A stretch of 64,000 nt of DNA, taken from NCBI GenBank assembly GCA_963556255.1, contig OY744605.1, forward strand, positions 41,966,335 to 42,030,334, written 5' to 3'. Positions 14,101-23,200 of this stretch are shown piece after piece. The notes beneath the pieces were generated by a model. It was not told where the DNA came from. It did no database searches and saw only the letters and a list, made by a program, of their open reading frames with translations. The stretch's first letter is position 1. Each line of letters starts with the position of its first letter. The position numbers were made by a program, and so were the translations under genes. The DNA comes from Allolobophora icterica. Taxonomy: Eukaryota; Annelida; Clitellata; Crassiclitellata; Lumbricidae.

Positions 14101-16973
14101 CACTTGAGTGTAACTATAAAGTCTGAAATTGACTTGACCTGAAATAGTTCTCATCTTATCATGCACAATCATAATTTCCAGGCTTTTTGAAATTGCTATG
14201 GTTATGTCTGCGCTTCAGCCAAAGAATTCTTCAACCTGTAAAAGCTTTGGTGTCTCTGGGACTATCTTAAACTCGCTAGCTCTTCTTACCTCTGCAGTCG
14301 GTCTCAGCAAGTGGCTATTGGTACTGCTCAATCGGGTCCTTCTCTCTGTGTATTTGACATTCCCCAAGGAATTACCAATGTTTATCTGTTGCTCAAAATC
14401 TTTTCCTTCTTTCAAGAAATGCCTCAGAAGTAACTGTTTCTCATTGGCTTTCAAACGTCTGGATGCCTAACTGCTCTTCACCTGGCGACTGACTAACTAC
14501 GCCTCCAATTTGCATTTCTGTGTGACTTTGCACTTGTTAGAAATCTTTGTAATAATACTAATAACCATGGAGGACTCACATCTGAGGAGTGTGTTATCTT
14601 CCTGTTGGCACATGTAGCCTGTGCTTACATATGTACATGCCGCTGTGTATTGCACAATGCCTACATTCTTAAACGTGCCGATATGTGCATACTTAGTACA
14701 TATATACATACATACCAATACATGTCATACATACATGCATTCATTTATACATGCATAAAAATTGCATACATACATATAGATGTATTAGAGTTGCCCGTAA
14801 AAGTTTTTAAAATTTACTTTATATTTTATATTTTCAGTCTCCTGAAATAATCCGAATGAAGGATGAAAATCCATATTCATTTAAGTCCGACGTCTACGCA
14901 TTCGGAGTGGTCTTGTTTGAGCTGATGACTGGACAGCTGCCCTATTCAAACATCAATAACAAAGACCAGGTCACGAAATTGGTGTTTAGGAAGACAGTAC
15001 CATGCACAATAATGATCTGATTACTTAAATACTAAATATTGCCATTTAGTTAGAGAATACAATGGTACATTAGATGTTTTAATTGGATGTTTTAATTAGA
15101 TGTTTTAATTGTATACTTTTTGCTATTACTGTTATTGTTGATCTTGCTACATTCTTACCTTAGCAACAGGGCTATAGGAAGTGAGTAATTACTTGACTGC
15201 TTTTAACTTATCTTCTTATTGCTAATGTTAATGGTGATGCCTTTTAAAGTTTCATAGGAGCAGAGTTAAAGAAAGCCAGGCTAATGACTTCTGTTAGCAT
15301 TGCTATCAAATACAACAGATTACATGACTGTTGTAAACCCAGTCACAAATCCAGGCAAATTTGTTTAGGGTAATCACGTGAAGTGGGAGAGGTAACCTAC
15401 CATCGGTAGTCTCAGGTAGAGTGTTTAAAGTACTTGATGATCAAATGCTTAGCAAGGCTGATAACTGCAATAATTCCAGGTATTTGTTTACCCTGCTAGT
15501 TTACCTTGATGAACAGAAGGAGGAGGAGAAGGAAAGGGCTATGCAGAGGAGAGTTGGGTAAGCGACACAGAGAGGTGGCTTTATTTTGAATTGGTCTGAG
15601 AGTAAAGTAATGATTCCAATGAATGCATTGGAATAGGACAGAAAGTGTCAGGCAATGTCTTGGACAATGTTTGTGATTGATTTGGTGTGTTCTGTGGATG
15701 CTAACTAACCCACATTTAAAAAATGGCTGTTTATTCGATTGTTCTTGCTTTCATTGGCTTGTCTTGTTTTTGTTTATAGATTCTCTTCATGGTTGGCAAA
15801 GGGTACCTTAAGCCTGACATCTCTCTTGCAAGGTCTGATACACCTAGAGCCTTCAAACGACTGATGCAGGACTGCATAAAATTTGATGCCAGTGAACGAC
15901 CGTTATTTCCACAGGTGAGTCAGTTAGATTGTTAGTTATCTCGACTTTTAAGTGTAAGATCTTCTAAAATCCTCTTGTCATTTTCAGCCCTAATGATGTA
16001 ATAGTGTGATTAAAACAGAAAGTTTGAGCATCATTCACAGGAGGGTGAATGGTGATGCTCAAGCAAAGTCTCCATAGAACATTTCTCGCACTCATATGAA
16101 CAGACCACTAAAGTGAGGAGTGACAATGATGACAATCAAATGAAGTGTTCACAATGTCACTCGGTTCTGCAGTGGACAGTCAATACCACTTTAAGACCCT
16201 GGCTTGTCATTGCCCAACTGAATCCATTATTTCCAGTCACAGAAGGCATGAAAGTACTGGCACAACATTTTCCAAATGGTTTGTACTATAAAAATTGGTG
16301 GCTTTGTCCATGTACCATTTAAAACTCCAAACAATTTGAGGTAAAGTTAAAGAATTCATTGCAGAGCATGGCCTAGAACAGTGCTTCCAAAGTAGTGGTC
16401 CATGGACCGGTGCCGGTCCATGAGCCCTCAGTGCCGGTTCGCAAAGTGAGTCAGGAAACTGGACAAAAAAGATGATAGACATTTTCTTGATTGGGTCTCG
16501 CTTTGAAAATTCCTGCCGGTCTGTCACACTGAAAAGTAAATTTGTGCCGGTCTGTCACACTAAAAAGTAAATTTGTGCCGGTCTGTCACACTGAAAAGTT
16601 TGGGAAGTGCTGGTCTAGAACACAAATGTTGTCAGAATGTAGCAGAATTGCTGAGCAAACTTCATCTGAGACAACTTAGATGCCTGTATTGCACAAGAAA
16701 GCATACATTTAAAGTAGGTGGATGTGAATCTATGTCATTATGTTTTCCTTTCAATTTTGGTTTCATTTTTCAAACTTTCTGTTTAAAATTCAGATTCTTG
16801 CTTCTTTGGAGAACCTTCTTCGGTCATTGCCAAAAGTCCACCGGAGTGTCTCAGAACCCACGCTCAACCGCACCTTCCTATCGAACGACGAAAGTGACTA
16901 CCTGACATCGCCAAGAACGCCTATGAATACACAGCTTTGGGCTTTTAACTTTCTGCAAGTTGCTGTAAAGTAA
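2097..16973 (+). CDS. Raf: Raf serine/threonine kinase (BRAF-like), 14 exons, 5' end missing
   Basis: Raf binds active Ras at the membrane and phosphorylates MEK at the head of the ERK cascade. The 14 exons total 2,094 nt, 697 codons plus stop, and every phase agrees. In order they encode a BRAF-specific segment (residues 1-60), the Ras-binding domain (about 60-135), a C1 zinc finger (from the His of QHNF), a Ser/Thr-rich linker with the 14-3-3 site RSTSVP, the kinase domain and a C-terminal 14-3-3 site RSVSEP. Seen in the kinase: glycine loop GSGSFG, VAIK lysine, [15 protein letters not shown]. The acidic N-region reads SNEE, like BRAF SSDD and unlike RAF1. Exons 9-13 of this list are 177, 47, 119, 132 and 135 nt, the same as my recollection of human BRAF. 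The presence of the N-terminal BRAF segment argues for a BRAF/invertebrate Raf ortholog. The initiator exon is not in the window. Confidence 0.96.
3225..3437 (+). CDS. Raf: Raf exon B (BRAF exon 3 equivalent)
   Basis: Encodes 71 residues: the end of the BRAF-specific helix ([20 protein letters not shown]), an acidic linker DDDD, then KCYLPNKQ, the first strand of the Ras-binding domain. Phase 0 at both ends. The donor GTGAGT runs straight into a GTCT microsatellite (about 3446-3500). The next intron (944 bp) contains the 3793-3838 hairpin. Confidence 0.93.
3793..3838. repeat. Perfect 21-bp inverted repeat in a Raf intron
   Basis: Arms at 3793-3813 and 3818-3838 are exact reverse complements (GGACATGTTTCTTATTTTG... 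and its mirror) with a 4-nt loop TAAG. It has the same arm length as the 1111-1155 hairpin but a different sequence. No target duplication was seen. Confidence 0.75.
4382..4482 (+). CDS. Raf: Raf exon C (Ras-binding domain)
   Basis: Encodes [20 protein letters not shown] and the following [13 protein letters not shown], the central Ras-binding strands and helix. The Arg in GMRLREL corresponds to the Ras-contacting Arg of BRAF (R188) and RAF1 (R89). It ends in phase 2, as human exon 4 does. The donor is GTAATA. The following intron of about 1.7 kb has no recognised element. Confidence 0.95.
6177..6291 (+). CDS. Raf: Raf exon D (end of Ras-binding domain, first C1 ligand)
   Basis: Encodes [20 protein letters not shown], then a linker and QHNF, whose His is the first zinc ligand of the C1 domain. 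Acceptor TTAG at 6173-6176, donor GTAAGT, end phase 0 as in BRAF exon 5. The next intron is 535 bp and contains only a short AAT-type tract near 6727. Confidence 0.93.
6827..7029 (+). CDS. Raf: Raf exon E (C1 zinc finger)
   Basis: Encodes [20 protein letters not shown], then [20 protein letters not shown]: the remaining Cys/His ligands of the Raf C1 domain, all present. The linker continues to [15 protein letters not shown]. The donor is GTAAGC after CA (7028-7029), phase 2, matching BRAF exon 6 phase. Reading through would stop at once. Human exon 6 is 149 nt and this one is 203 nt, so the linker is longer. Confidence 0.92.
7284..7454. mobile_element. hAT-type MITE, 171 bp
   Basis: Ends CAGGGGCGTCTA...TAGACGCCCCTG form terminal inverted repeats. 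It is flanked by the exact 8-bp duplication TCGATAAG at 7276-7283 and 7455-7462. CAGNG ends with 8-bp target duplications are the hAT signature. No coding capacity. It lies in the Raf intron between exons E and F. Confidence 0.85.
7605..7755 (+). CDS. Raf: Raf exon F (CR2, first 14-3-3 site)
   Basis: Encodes [20 protein letters not shown] and then [19 protein letters not shown] is a mode-1 14-3-3 motif aligned with RSSSAP of BRAF (Ser365) and RAF1 Ser259, whose phosphorylation holds Raf closed. Acceptor TTTTCAG. The first base completes the split codon of exon E. Donor GTGAGC, phase 0. The following 500-bp intron shows no element. Confidence 0.88.
8256..8477 (+). CDS. Raf: Raf exon G (Ser/Thr-rich linker)
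   Basis: Open in phase 0 from the acceptor TTTAG to donor GTAAAT. It encodes a linker including [20 protein letters not shown] and [10 protein letters not shown]. Such linkers are poorly conserved, so the call rests on frame and splice signals. An in-frame alternative donor (GTGAGC after 8435) would shorten it by 14 codons without changing frame. RNA data are needed to choose. The next intron (493 bp) holds nothing recognised. Confidence 0.75.
8971..9167 (+). CDS. Raf: Raf exon H (N-region, glycine loop, VAIK)
   Basis: Encodes [11 protein letters not shown] (acidic N-region), [19 protein letters not shown] (glycine loop), [20 protein letters not shown] and NEVAVLK with the conserved Lys and alpha-C Glu. 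It seems to correspond to two human exons (11 and 12) fused. Donor GTTAGT, phase 2. The 1.9-kb intron after it carries AT microsatellites near 9540-9600 and a diverged direct repeat (9830-9960 with 10550-10680). Confidence 0.95.
9830..10680. repeat. Diverged direct repeat pair in a Raf intron
   Basis: The stretch near 9840-9960 (CTTTATAAGGTCAAATTTT..., CAAATGTA, CAGTGACTCAAAATGTTTAG..., ATGTAACG) recurs in altered form near 10565-10670 (TTTATAAGGTCAACTTTTG..., CAAATGTA, AATAACTCAACATATTCAG..., ATGTAACA). Possibly two copies of one element. No ends were defined. Confidence 0.45.
11062..11238 (+). CDS. Raf: Raf exon I (kinase hinge region)
   Basis: Encodes [13 protein letters not shown], then [19 protein letters not shown] and [27 protein letters not shown] is the Raf hinge with its gatekeeper Thr and Cys. 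Length is 177 nt with phases as I recall for human exon 13. Acceptor TTTCTGCAG, donor GTAAGC. The following 1.8-kb intron contains the 949-bp inverted-repeat element and a tRNA-like SINE piece. Confidence 0.96.
11724..12672. mobile_element. TA-flanked inverted-repeat DNA element, 949 bp
   Basis: The 24-bp ends (CCGTATATACTCGAGAATAA... and its exact reverse complement) are flanked by TA at 11722-11723 and 12673-12674. A TA duplication fits the Tc1/mariner/pogo superfamily. No transposase reading frame is visible, so it is non-autonomous. It lies in the Raf intron between exons I and J. Confidence 0.8.
12781..12842 (+). ncRNA. tRNA-like head of a SINE (degenerate)
   Basis: TGGTTAGTGTTCTAGA resembles a polymerase III A box and GAGGTTCAAATC a B box, about 30 bp apart, as in tRNA-derived SINEs. 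The acceptor stem does not pair, so this is not a working tRNA gene. It resembles the tRNA-like head at 46888-46963 on the other strand. Confidence 0.45.
13066..13112 (+). CDS. Raf: Raf exon J (catalytic loop)
   Basis: A 47-nt exon encoding [15 protein letters not shown], the HRD catalytic loop with the catalytic Asp, Lys and Asn. Human BRAF exon 14 is also 47 nt. Acceptor TGTAG, donor GTATCC, phase 1. The 831-bp intron contains a perfect 29-bp tandem duplication (13540-13568, 13569-13597). Confidence 0.95.
13540..13597. repeat. Perfect 29-bp tandem duplication
   Basis: Two adjacent identical copies starting TTTGCTAAGATACGAAATAT. Two copies only, which suggests a recent slippage or template-switch event. 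Confidence 0.85.
13944..14062 (+). CDS. Raf: Raf exon K (activation segment, DFG)
   Basis: Encodes [20 protein letters not shown], then [10 protein letters not shown] and GSILWM. The TVK at the position of human T599-V600-K601 is unchanged. 119 nt, as I recall for human exon 15. Donor GTAAGT. The next 775-bp intron contains a LINE 3' fragment. Confidence 0.96.
14198..14565 (+). mobile_element. LINE 3' fragment (non-LTR retrotransposon)
   Basis: An open stretch ends in [20 protein letters not shown] and then CFSLAFKRL, the typical C-terminus of a CR1/L2-type reverse transcriptase, followed by a short 3' UTR with TTTGTAATAATA. A second copy of the same family lies at 18400-18705. Strongly 5' truncated. 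Inserted in the Raf intron in the sense direction. Confidence 0.7.
14838..14969 (+). CDS. Raf: Raf exon L (APE region, alpha-F helix)
   Basis: Encodes [20 protein letters not shown], then [20 protein letters not shown]. It is 132 nt, like human exon 16. The usual APE triad that closes the activation segment reads SPE here because the exon begins with TCT. The acceptor TTTTCAG leaves no other choice nearby. Donor GTCACG, phase 0. The following 810-bp intron shows nothing recognised. Confidence 0.95.
15780..15914 (+). CDS. Raf: Raf exon M (kinase C-lobe)
   Basis: Encodes [20 protein letters not shown], then [20 protein letters not shown]. The Arg of SERP is the conserved subdomain XI Arg. 135 nt, as in human exon 17. 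Acceptor TTTATAG, donor GTGAGT, phase 0. The next intron (879 bp) carries a hAT MITE. Confidence 0.96.
16379..16612. mobile_element. hAT-type MITE with internal tandem repeat, 234 bp
   Basis: The ends CAGTGCTTCCAAA and TTTGGGAAGTGCTG are inverted. The flanks GCCTAGAA (16371-16378) and GTCTAGAA (16613-16620) are an 8-bp duplication with one mismatch. Inside, a unit of about 32 bp starting GCCGGTCTGTCACACT is repeated three times. It lies in the last Raf intron. Confidence 0.8.
16794..16973 (+). CDS. Raf: Raf last exon (exon N) with stop
   Basis: Encodes [36 protein letters not shown] and [10 protein letters not shown], ending at TAA 16971-16973. RSVSEP is the C-terminal 14-3-3 site (human BRAF Ser729) needed for active dimers. 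TSPRTP resembles the SPKTP ERK feedback site of BRAF. The last 15 residues ([12 protein letters not shown]) are not like the vertebrate tail. Confidence 0.95.
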   Translation: MLASLENLLRSLPKVHRSVSEPTLNRTFLSNDESDYLTSPRTPMNTQLWAFNFLQVAVK

Positions 16974-19561
16974 AAGGTTTAGAGTGGCACTGGTATGTTC
17001 CACTGTATGGCTCTTGAAACACTAGTGCTTTCATGACTATAGTTTCTCAGCCTTGGCTGGTGCAATGTTTAAGCAGATCATGTTTTTCAGGTCGGTGCAG
17101 ACTGTTTAATTTTATGAAGTTTGACGGTTGTGTCATTTGAAGGTTACGAATAATTCAGAGAGCGGAATGGTACAGATACTGATAGCTCTGAACGTTGAAG
17201 TATATGATTGAAACATCTAATGCAGTTTGGCCAAGGGTGGTGAAGAATTTGAGCTTGAATTTGCTCACTTGCTGTTTGCATTGGTGCTTGCTCAGTTGTC
17301 GATTACTTGAGCATATGAGTCTGCCTACTTTCTATTTGTACCCATGCTGCTTTTTATGGCCTTGAGCTAAGGAAATCTTGCATGCTTGTTGAATGTGTCA
17401 AGTTGTTTTAAAGTCGTTTAAGCAAAGGCTTGTCAGTTTCTCTGGGTTTTAATTTGATTTACACTCCTGAACAAAAAATGAACTCAACTCGGCCATCTTT
17501 GGTCCATGAATTGACAGACTGACAGACCACAGAACCAGCTGTTGGAAATGATTTTCAGACGTGATGAGCAGCATCATCGATTCCATATCTTCACGTAGGG
17601 TTTGCGTGCTACCAGCGATCTGTCTTTCTGCTTGTTTGGTACTAGTATCACCGTATCAGATGACTGATGTTCATTCTGATGTGACCAGTTTTTATAGGAT
17701 AAAGAAAATAGTTCTATTAGGAGAATAAGTGCAAAAACTGGAATTCAGATTGAGTGGCTAAAACTGGAAAGTTGGTTGTTCTTGAAAGAAATGTGATAAC
17801 ATGTTGGCACTGGATCCAGACATGAGCACATTGAGCAGTGTCTGTTTTGTTTCAGTGTGCAGTAGGCAGAGATAAGCAACGCTCAAGATGAATATTGCAC
17901 TAGATTTGAAACAGCAGTTTGGTTGAACAGAACAAACGGATGTTTTCTGTAAACACAACAGTTGTCAAGATTGATGAAGAGAGTTGCATATTTGAGATTC
18001 TTTACAGTGCTTTGTTGTAAGGGTTTAACCAGCTTGAATCGCAATTGCTGTGCTGATTAACACACATTTCAAAACTAGTTTATCCTGTTTTGCTTACAAG
18101 TAGTTTTAGCTTAATTTGCCGGCAAAACTGTTGTTGGGCATATGTTTTCCCTTTTTGGGTGGTATCAGTAGTGTTCTACGTTCAGACTATTATGTGCCTT
18201 CTGTTGTCATCTTGCGGGTATACTGTCAAAATCTTCTTCATGCGTGTGTGTCAGATTCACGCATCTTTGACTGGATCAGGTTTGGTGAATTATATACACC
18301 ATCAGTCCGTTATAGTGCAGAACTTGGGGTCCATAAGTTCAGTACATAATATCAAATACTGTGTTATAAAACTTATAAATCTGTAATGATCTTCCTTCCA
18401 TGAATTGTTCTGATATCCTTACTGGGGGCATTGCTGCTATGGTCTTTTGGTTGAGCCTGGATGTAGCACTGCCATGGGCTGTCTTGCTTTTTGTGTTGCA
18501 GCCCCCAAGGAATGGAATCAACTTCGAATGTTTATCCGTTGCTTGGCCTGTTCTTCTTTTCAAGAAACGCCTCAAAACTCAGTACTTCTCACTGGCTTTC
18601 AAACATCTGAACATCTAATTGCTCTTCTTCTGGCGACTAACTACCGCATCTGAGATTCGCATTTCTGTGTGACTTTGTTCGCGTTAAAAATGTTCATAAT
18701 AAATAAATCATTAATACATAACAATAATGCATCATTAAATTGTTTACATTTCAAAGCAACAAAATGTAAAACAAAAAATCCATAGATCTGTTTTACCACT
18801 TGTTAAAGCTATTTTAAAATTTGTTTTCCTCTTTGCACTTTTTTACTGCTTTTAAGCATCAGTAAAATGTTTCTAGCTTGAATTTTTTTGCAAGTAGTTG
18901 GGTTCTTTAGTGATTGCAGCATCTTGCGAGGTAATAAGTTGGCTTTACTGCCATCAGTCAGGTTGAAAGTTTTTTTTTCAGATTTTGGGAGAATCATGGC
19001 TAAGTGATGCTTGATTGGTCCAATGGTTTAGATTCTAATTTACACTTTATAGAATGATCTGTACGCAATGAGAATTATCTGAGATCGTAGTGTTATCGTA
19101 GTATTTATGTTTTCTTGATCTTATCTGAAATAATATTTCGACATCAGCATCCTGTTCTCAAATACAGAAATATATTGGCCAATCATAAAAGCGTAGAAGT
19201 GTGTCGCCAAAGTCATTTTCCAATAGCTCTAATAATAGCAAGAATACGTAAACATTAGCAAGTACTGCAGCAGAAATGAATCTTTTAATAGTGACATTTG
19301 GGAGCTAAGACAATAACTGCGCTATAAGAATTCATGTTACCGCACTGTAATGGGTTGATGGTGTAGTATAATACTTTTATGTGTCAAGATACAGTATGAA
19401 ACAATACAAAAGTTATTATTACACCTTTCTGTCTACAGTACAACATGTTGCAAAAAGTATTACGATGTCAATACTTATGTGTAATTAGTACAAAACAGTA
19501 GAAAAAATATTGTGATACTTTGCTGTGTGTCAGACTTGTATAATGTTGGAGTTTTTGAGGT
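16974..19561. other. Raf 3' UTR and downstream DNA
   Basis: No supported coding exon. The 3' UTR presumably begins here, but its end is unclear: the first tandem AATAAA sits at about 18697-18706, at the end of a LINE fragment, and may belong to that element. The rest is AT-rich single-copy-looking sequence. Confidence 0.5.
18400..18705 (+). mobile_element. LINE 3' fragment, same family as 14198-14565
   Basis: PKEWNQLRMFIRCLACSSFQ and a C-terminal SLAFKHLNI-type stretch in shifted frames match the end of CR1/L2-like reverse transcriptases. The 3' UTR matches the intronic copy (CTGGCGACTAACTAC..., CATTTCTGTGTGACTTTG). It ends in AATAAATAAATCATTAAT. Frameshifted and 5' truncated. Confidence 0.7.
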
Positions 19562-20240
19562 GTGGTTGCTATGGTTTAGCATCAAAGCCAGGTACGTCAT
19601 TTCAGTTTTTCTGGGGGGGAGCAAAAAAGAGGTGAAATAATTCTAAAATTTTTTTTACACCATATGGGGGACAACAGTACACTGCATCCCCACTGTTAAA
19701 GGTGGGGTTCTAGTCCCCGTCGACCACTCGGGATCGCTGCCTATGTTTGTATTTAGTCTACATTTGCAAAACTGTAAGCCAGTGCTGCAAATGAGTCTCT
19801 TGTTTCCTTTTTACCCCTTCTTCTTCTTCCTCCTTTTCTTTTTTACATCTTTTTTCTTTTTTTCCAAAAATCGGGGGGCAAATGCCCCTTGTCCCCCAAA
19901 TGACGTCCCTGATCAAAGCACAATGCTGTTCTGTAAATAACTCGAAACAATTGTTTCTACAAGTAAGGTTACTATGGCTTGACATCAAAGTGCTGTGTTA
20001 CATTGTTGGTTAAGCTAAATGACTATTACTACTACTATGATTGCTATAGCATGACATCAGAGCGCCGTGCTGTTAAAGCTAAGTAGTGCTTAGCCTGTAC
20101 TACGGTTGCTATGGCTTGATGTTAAAGACCTCTGCTGCACTGTAGCTTAGAGCTACACTGTTCTTACTACAACTACGGTTGCTATCGCTCAGTGTTTAGG
20201 CACTCTGTTACAGTAAATTTACTATTTTTGCTAATGCATG
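19562..20240. repeat. Degenerate tandem repeat of about 70 bp, interrupted by a MITE
   Basis: Units start with a variant of GGTTGCTATGGCTTGACATC at about 19562, 19965, 20038, 20101 and 20174, each followed by AAAG and a CTGTGCTG-like stretch. The gap between the first and second unit is filled by the hAT MITE, so the array predates that insertion. Confidence 0.65.
19589..19911. mobile_element. hAT-type MITE, 323 bp
   Basis: The ends CAGGTACGTCATTT and AAATGACGTCCCTG are inverted. An exact 8-bp duplication ATCAAAGC flanks it (19581-19588, 19912-19919). G/C-rich blocks inside, including AAAGGTGGGGTTCTAGTCCC, recur in inverse orientation at 47322-47545. No coding capacity. Confidence 0.85.
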
Positions 20241-23200
20241 GTCTCTTAAAAAATGGGGCTAAAAATGATTATCACACAATAAGCTCTAGTTAGTAATAAT
20301 CTGTATTAAATTGATTCCAGCTGAGGGGTACAAATATGCCTATCTGAAATAAAGCTTATGGCTGGAATGTATTAATGCAAGACAGATGCCCATAACTGAC
20401 CAGAAACAGTTCATATAAAGTAGCATAGAGTGTGTGATCCAGTGCAGAAAGAACTGCAATACAGGCCATTGTCAGTGGCATTTGCACTTCCACAAGGATT
20501 GTAACAATGCTGAAAGACAATAATGGTGTTAAAAAATTGGAGAAGTGTCTAAATTTTTTTATCTTTGAAGTGAATTTGCTTGCTTCATTTAGGAACTTTT
20601 ATATACGATAAATTTATTTTCATCTTGCAGTTATATGAAGTATGGTTTGCAAGTACCCTTACTTGTTCACTGGGTACAATTTATGATTGGAAGGCTTGAG
20701 TACACATATGAATAGGGGCAAAATGAGTGGAGTATATACTTTCAGTGGTGGCAAAATCTGAACAATTACTTGACGTTTTCCTTTACAGCCTACAAATTAT
20801 GTCCTGCTTATCGAAGGTGTTAATTCTGTATTTATTTTACATTTATCTCTTAGTAAATCAAAACTTTACAACATAATAAAACTAGGTTTACCCATAGAAA
20901 TAAAATCCTGGAAGTCTTTGCCTACAGTGTTTTTGAATTTCTGACATTTTAGTGGTTGAGTTTGAAATAGTTTAAATTGTAATCAGGTGATGAAATCTGA
21001 AGAGCTTTGTTAACTCTTAACACCATAATTTTCTGTTACTTTCACTGAGATCATATTAAGAAGCATTATATAGATTATATAATATGAAATATTTCTTTTA
21101 ATCTCTGTTGTTAAAGAGTTTAGCACATATTTGTTATCGATGGTTTATAACTTTATTGTTGAAATGCTATATTTTTGTTCACATCCTTATGGGTTCAGAG
21201 GTTTATTAAGTGTGCTGGCACAAGGACAGTAATTGTAAATAGGTTGTCAGTCTGCTGTACAGAACTGTGATCAACGCAAATGTGAAGTTTTTATGTGAAT
21301 GGAGGGCACTCTCAGCCAATACCTGTCTTCATAGTTTCCACTTCTTTGCCAAGTAGCGACTGACTTAAGATTCTTGTTCTTTCCTCAGGTTATGGCCTGT
21401 TTCTAAACTTCTTTTTCGGTCTTCAAATAGCAGCCTGTCTTTAAATTTGTTTTCCTAACTGAAGTCATAGAGTGCCATAAGCTTCTTGCACCCTCATGAA
21501 AATACATACTCTTTTTGACGCATTGCAACAACACCTTCATCAAAAGAAGTTCCTTATGGAAACACTTACATTTCAGGATGACAAGCCAATTTTTGTGTTG
21601 TTCAAATTCATCAAATGTACATGATTGTGTATTTATCTGTTTTGGCAGAGATGTTGTATGAAACAGATCGAAAATGGCACGTATGTATATTTGAAATGTA
21701 GAGGTCTATTATAAAAGCCGATGGCCTTAGTGATTGTCAATCTGTGGTTAAGCAAATGGTTGATTTTAATAAGACACAATGTTGTAACACTGTGACATTT
21801 ATATAAACAGACTGTTAATCGTGTATGCTAGGGTGTCAAAATCTTTGACAGAGGGCTCCAGAAAGCTCCCTCTACTTGGCTGATTCCTGCGTTAATTTGT
21901 AAATACTAGGATATTGGGTTTGCTTGGTGTGGTATCCTTATTGCAAATGCTGTGATGAAGCAGTGGTCCTTGTTTTTGGTGGAGTGTGTGTTTGCCATGC
22001 TATACAGATTGTACAATTCTTTGAAACTGCGTGGCCAGTCTTGTTTTATGTATAAATAATCTGTTGGTTTCACGATAACTGATATGTATGCACTTCGTAG
22101 GACTAGAGTGCATTCAGTTGCAAACAGTCACTTTCAATAATTATGATTGACATTACTTTGAAAATGAGTTTTAGATTCATTTGTTTGCAATGGACAGAAG
22201 AAATCAAAACTTGTAAAGTGATGAGAAGTAGAAAACTATCGTCTTATTCCCTACGTTCTTAGAAAAAAATAGTACGTAGGAGCACAAAACTGACACCATC
22301 TGTTTAGGTTGGTAATAAATACTGTTTTATGCTAACCACCAAAAAAGAAGGAGCTTTAAGTACTTTAAGCCTATCTTTATGACTGTAAGAAGTACTTTGG
22401 TATTTTTTTATTTCATTTTTAGAATAATAGTTTTGCTGTGCTATGACTGACTGCTATTGTCAAAGATTGCGAATTGTGTAAAAATTTACCATACAAAATA
22501 TTTATCGGACATCAGACTTTAGCAGAGCTCAGAAAATTCTGCATTCCGAGAGATTTGAGGCAGCAACAGAGATGAATAAGTGAGAATATTTTCATAATTT
22601 TGTTGGTAGGTGAATTGGAAATGCTTAAGAACCATTGGGCCTCTGATGCATAAGTACTGTAATCTGTCAACATTATATATTAAGTGCACCACCTATAGCT
22701 TTCTTGAGATGTCCAGTTCCTCTTGCTTAGAAACTGTTTTTGATAACTGTGACAAATCAAACACACTGAATACCTAATCTGTTATTTCCGTTATCATTTG
22801 GTGTTAAATTTAAGTAATTGTTTTCTTTGTTGAATAGTATTGACATTTTCGTGGTGAATAGTTCTGTTTTTTCTTGGTTTCATATCCATTGGTTTGTTGT
22901 TATTTATATATTGAACTGAAGTCAATGCAAGCTTGTTTGAGAAATGTTTAACTTCATATTGTCTGAGTGATAAATATTTTATGCCCTTACCTTTTATTTG
23001 GCTGACATTGTTGTACGCATTTTGGGCTTATTGGTGATGTTTTATAACATATCTGCAAAACAGTCATTACTGGAAATCAAGCGTGTCCAGCTTATTCTCA
23101 GCATAACACTTGTGCTTTTATTTGCCCTTTGGTTCGGTTGTTATAATTAGTTGGTTAGTTGCTGTGTAGTGATGCTGCATCATGACAGAGATGATCAGCA

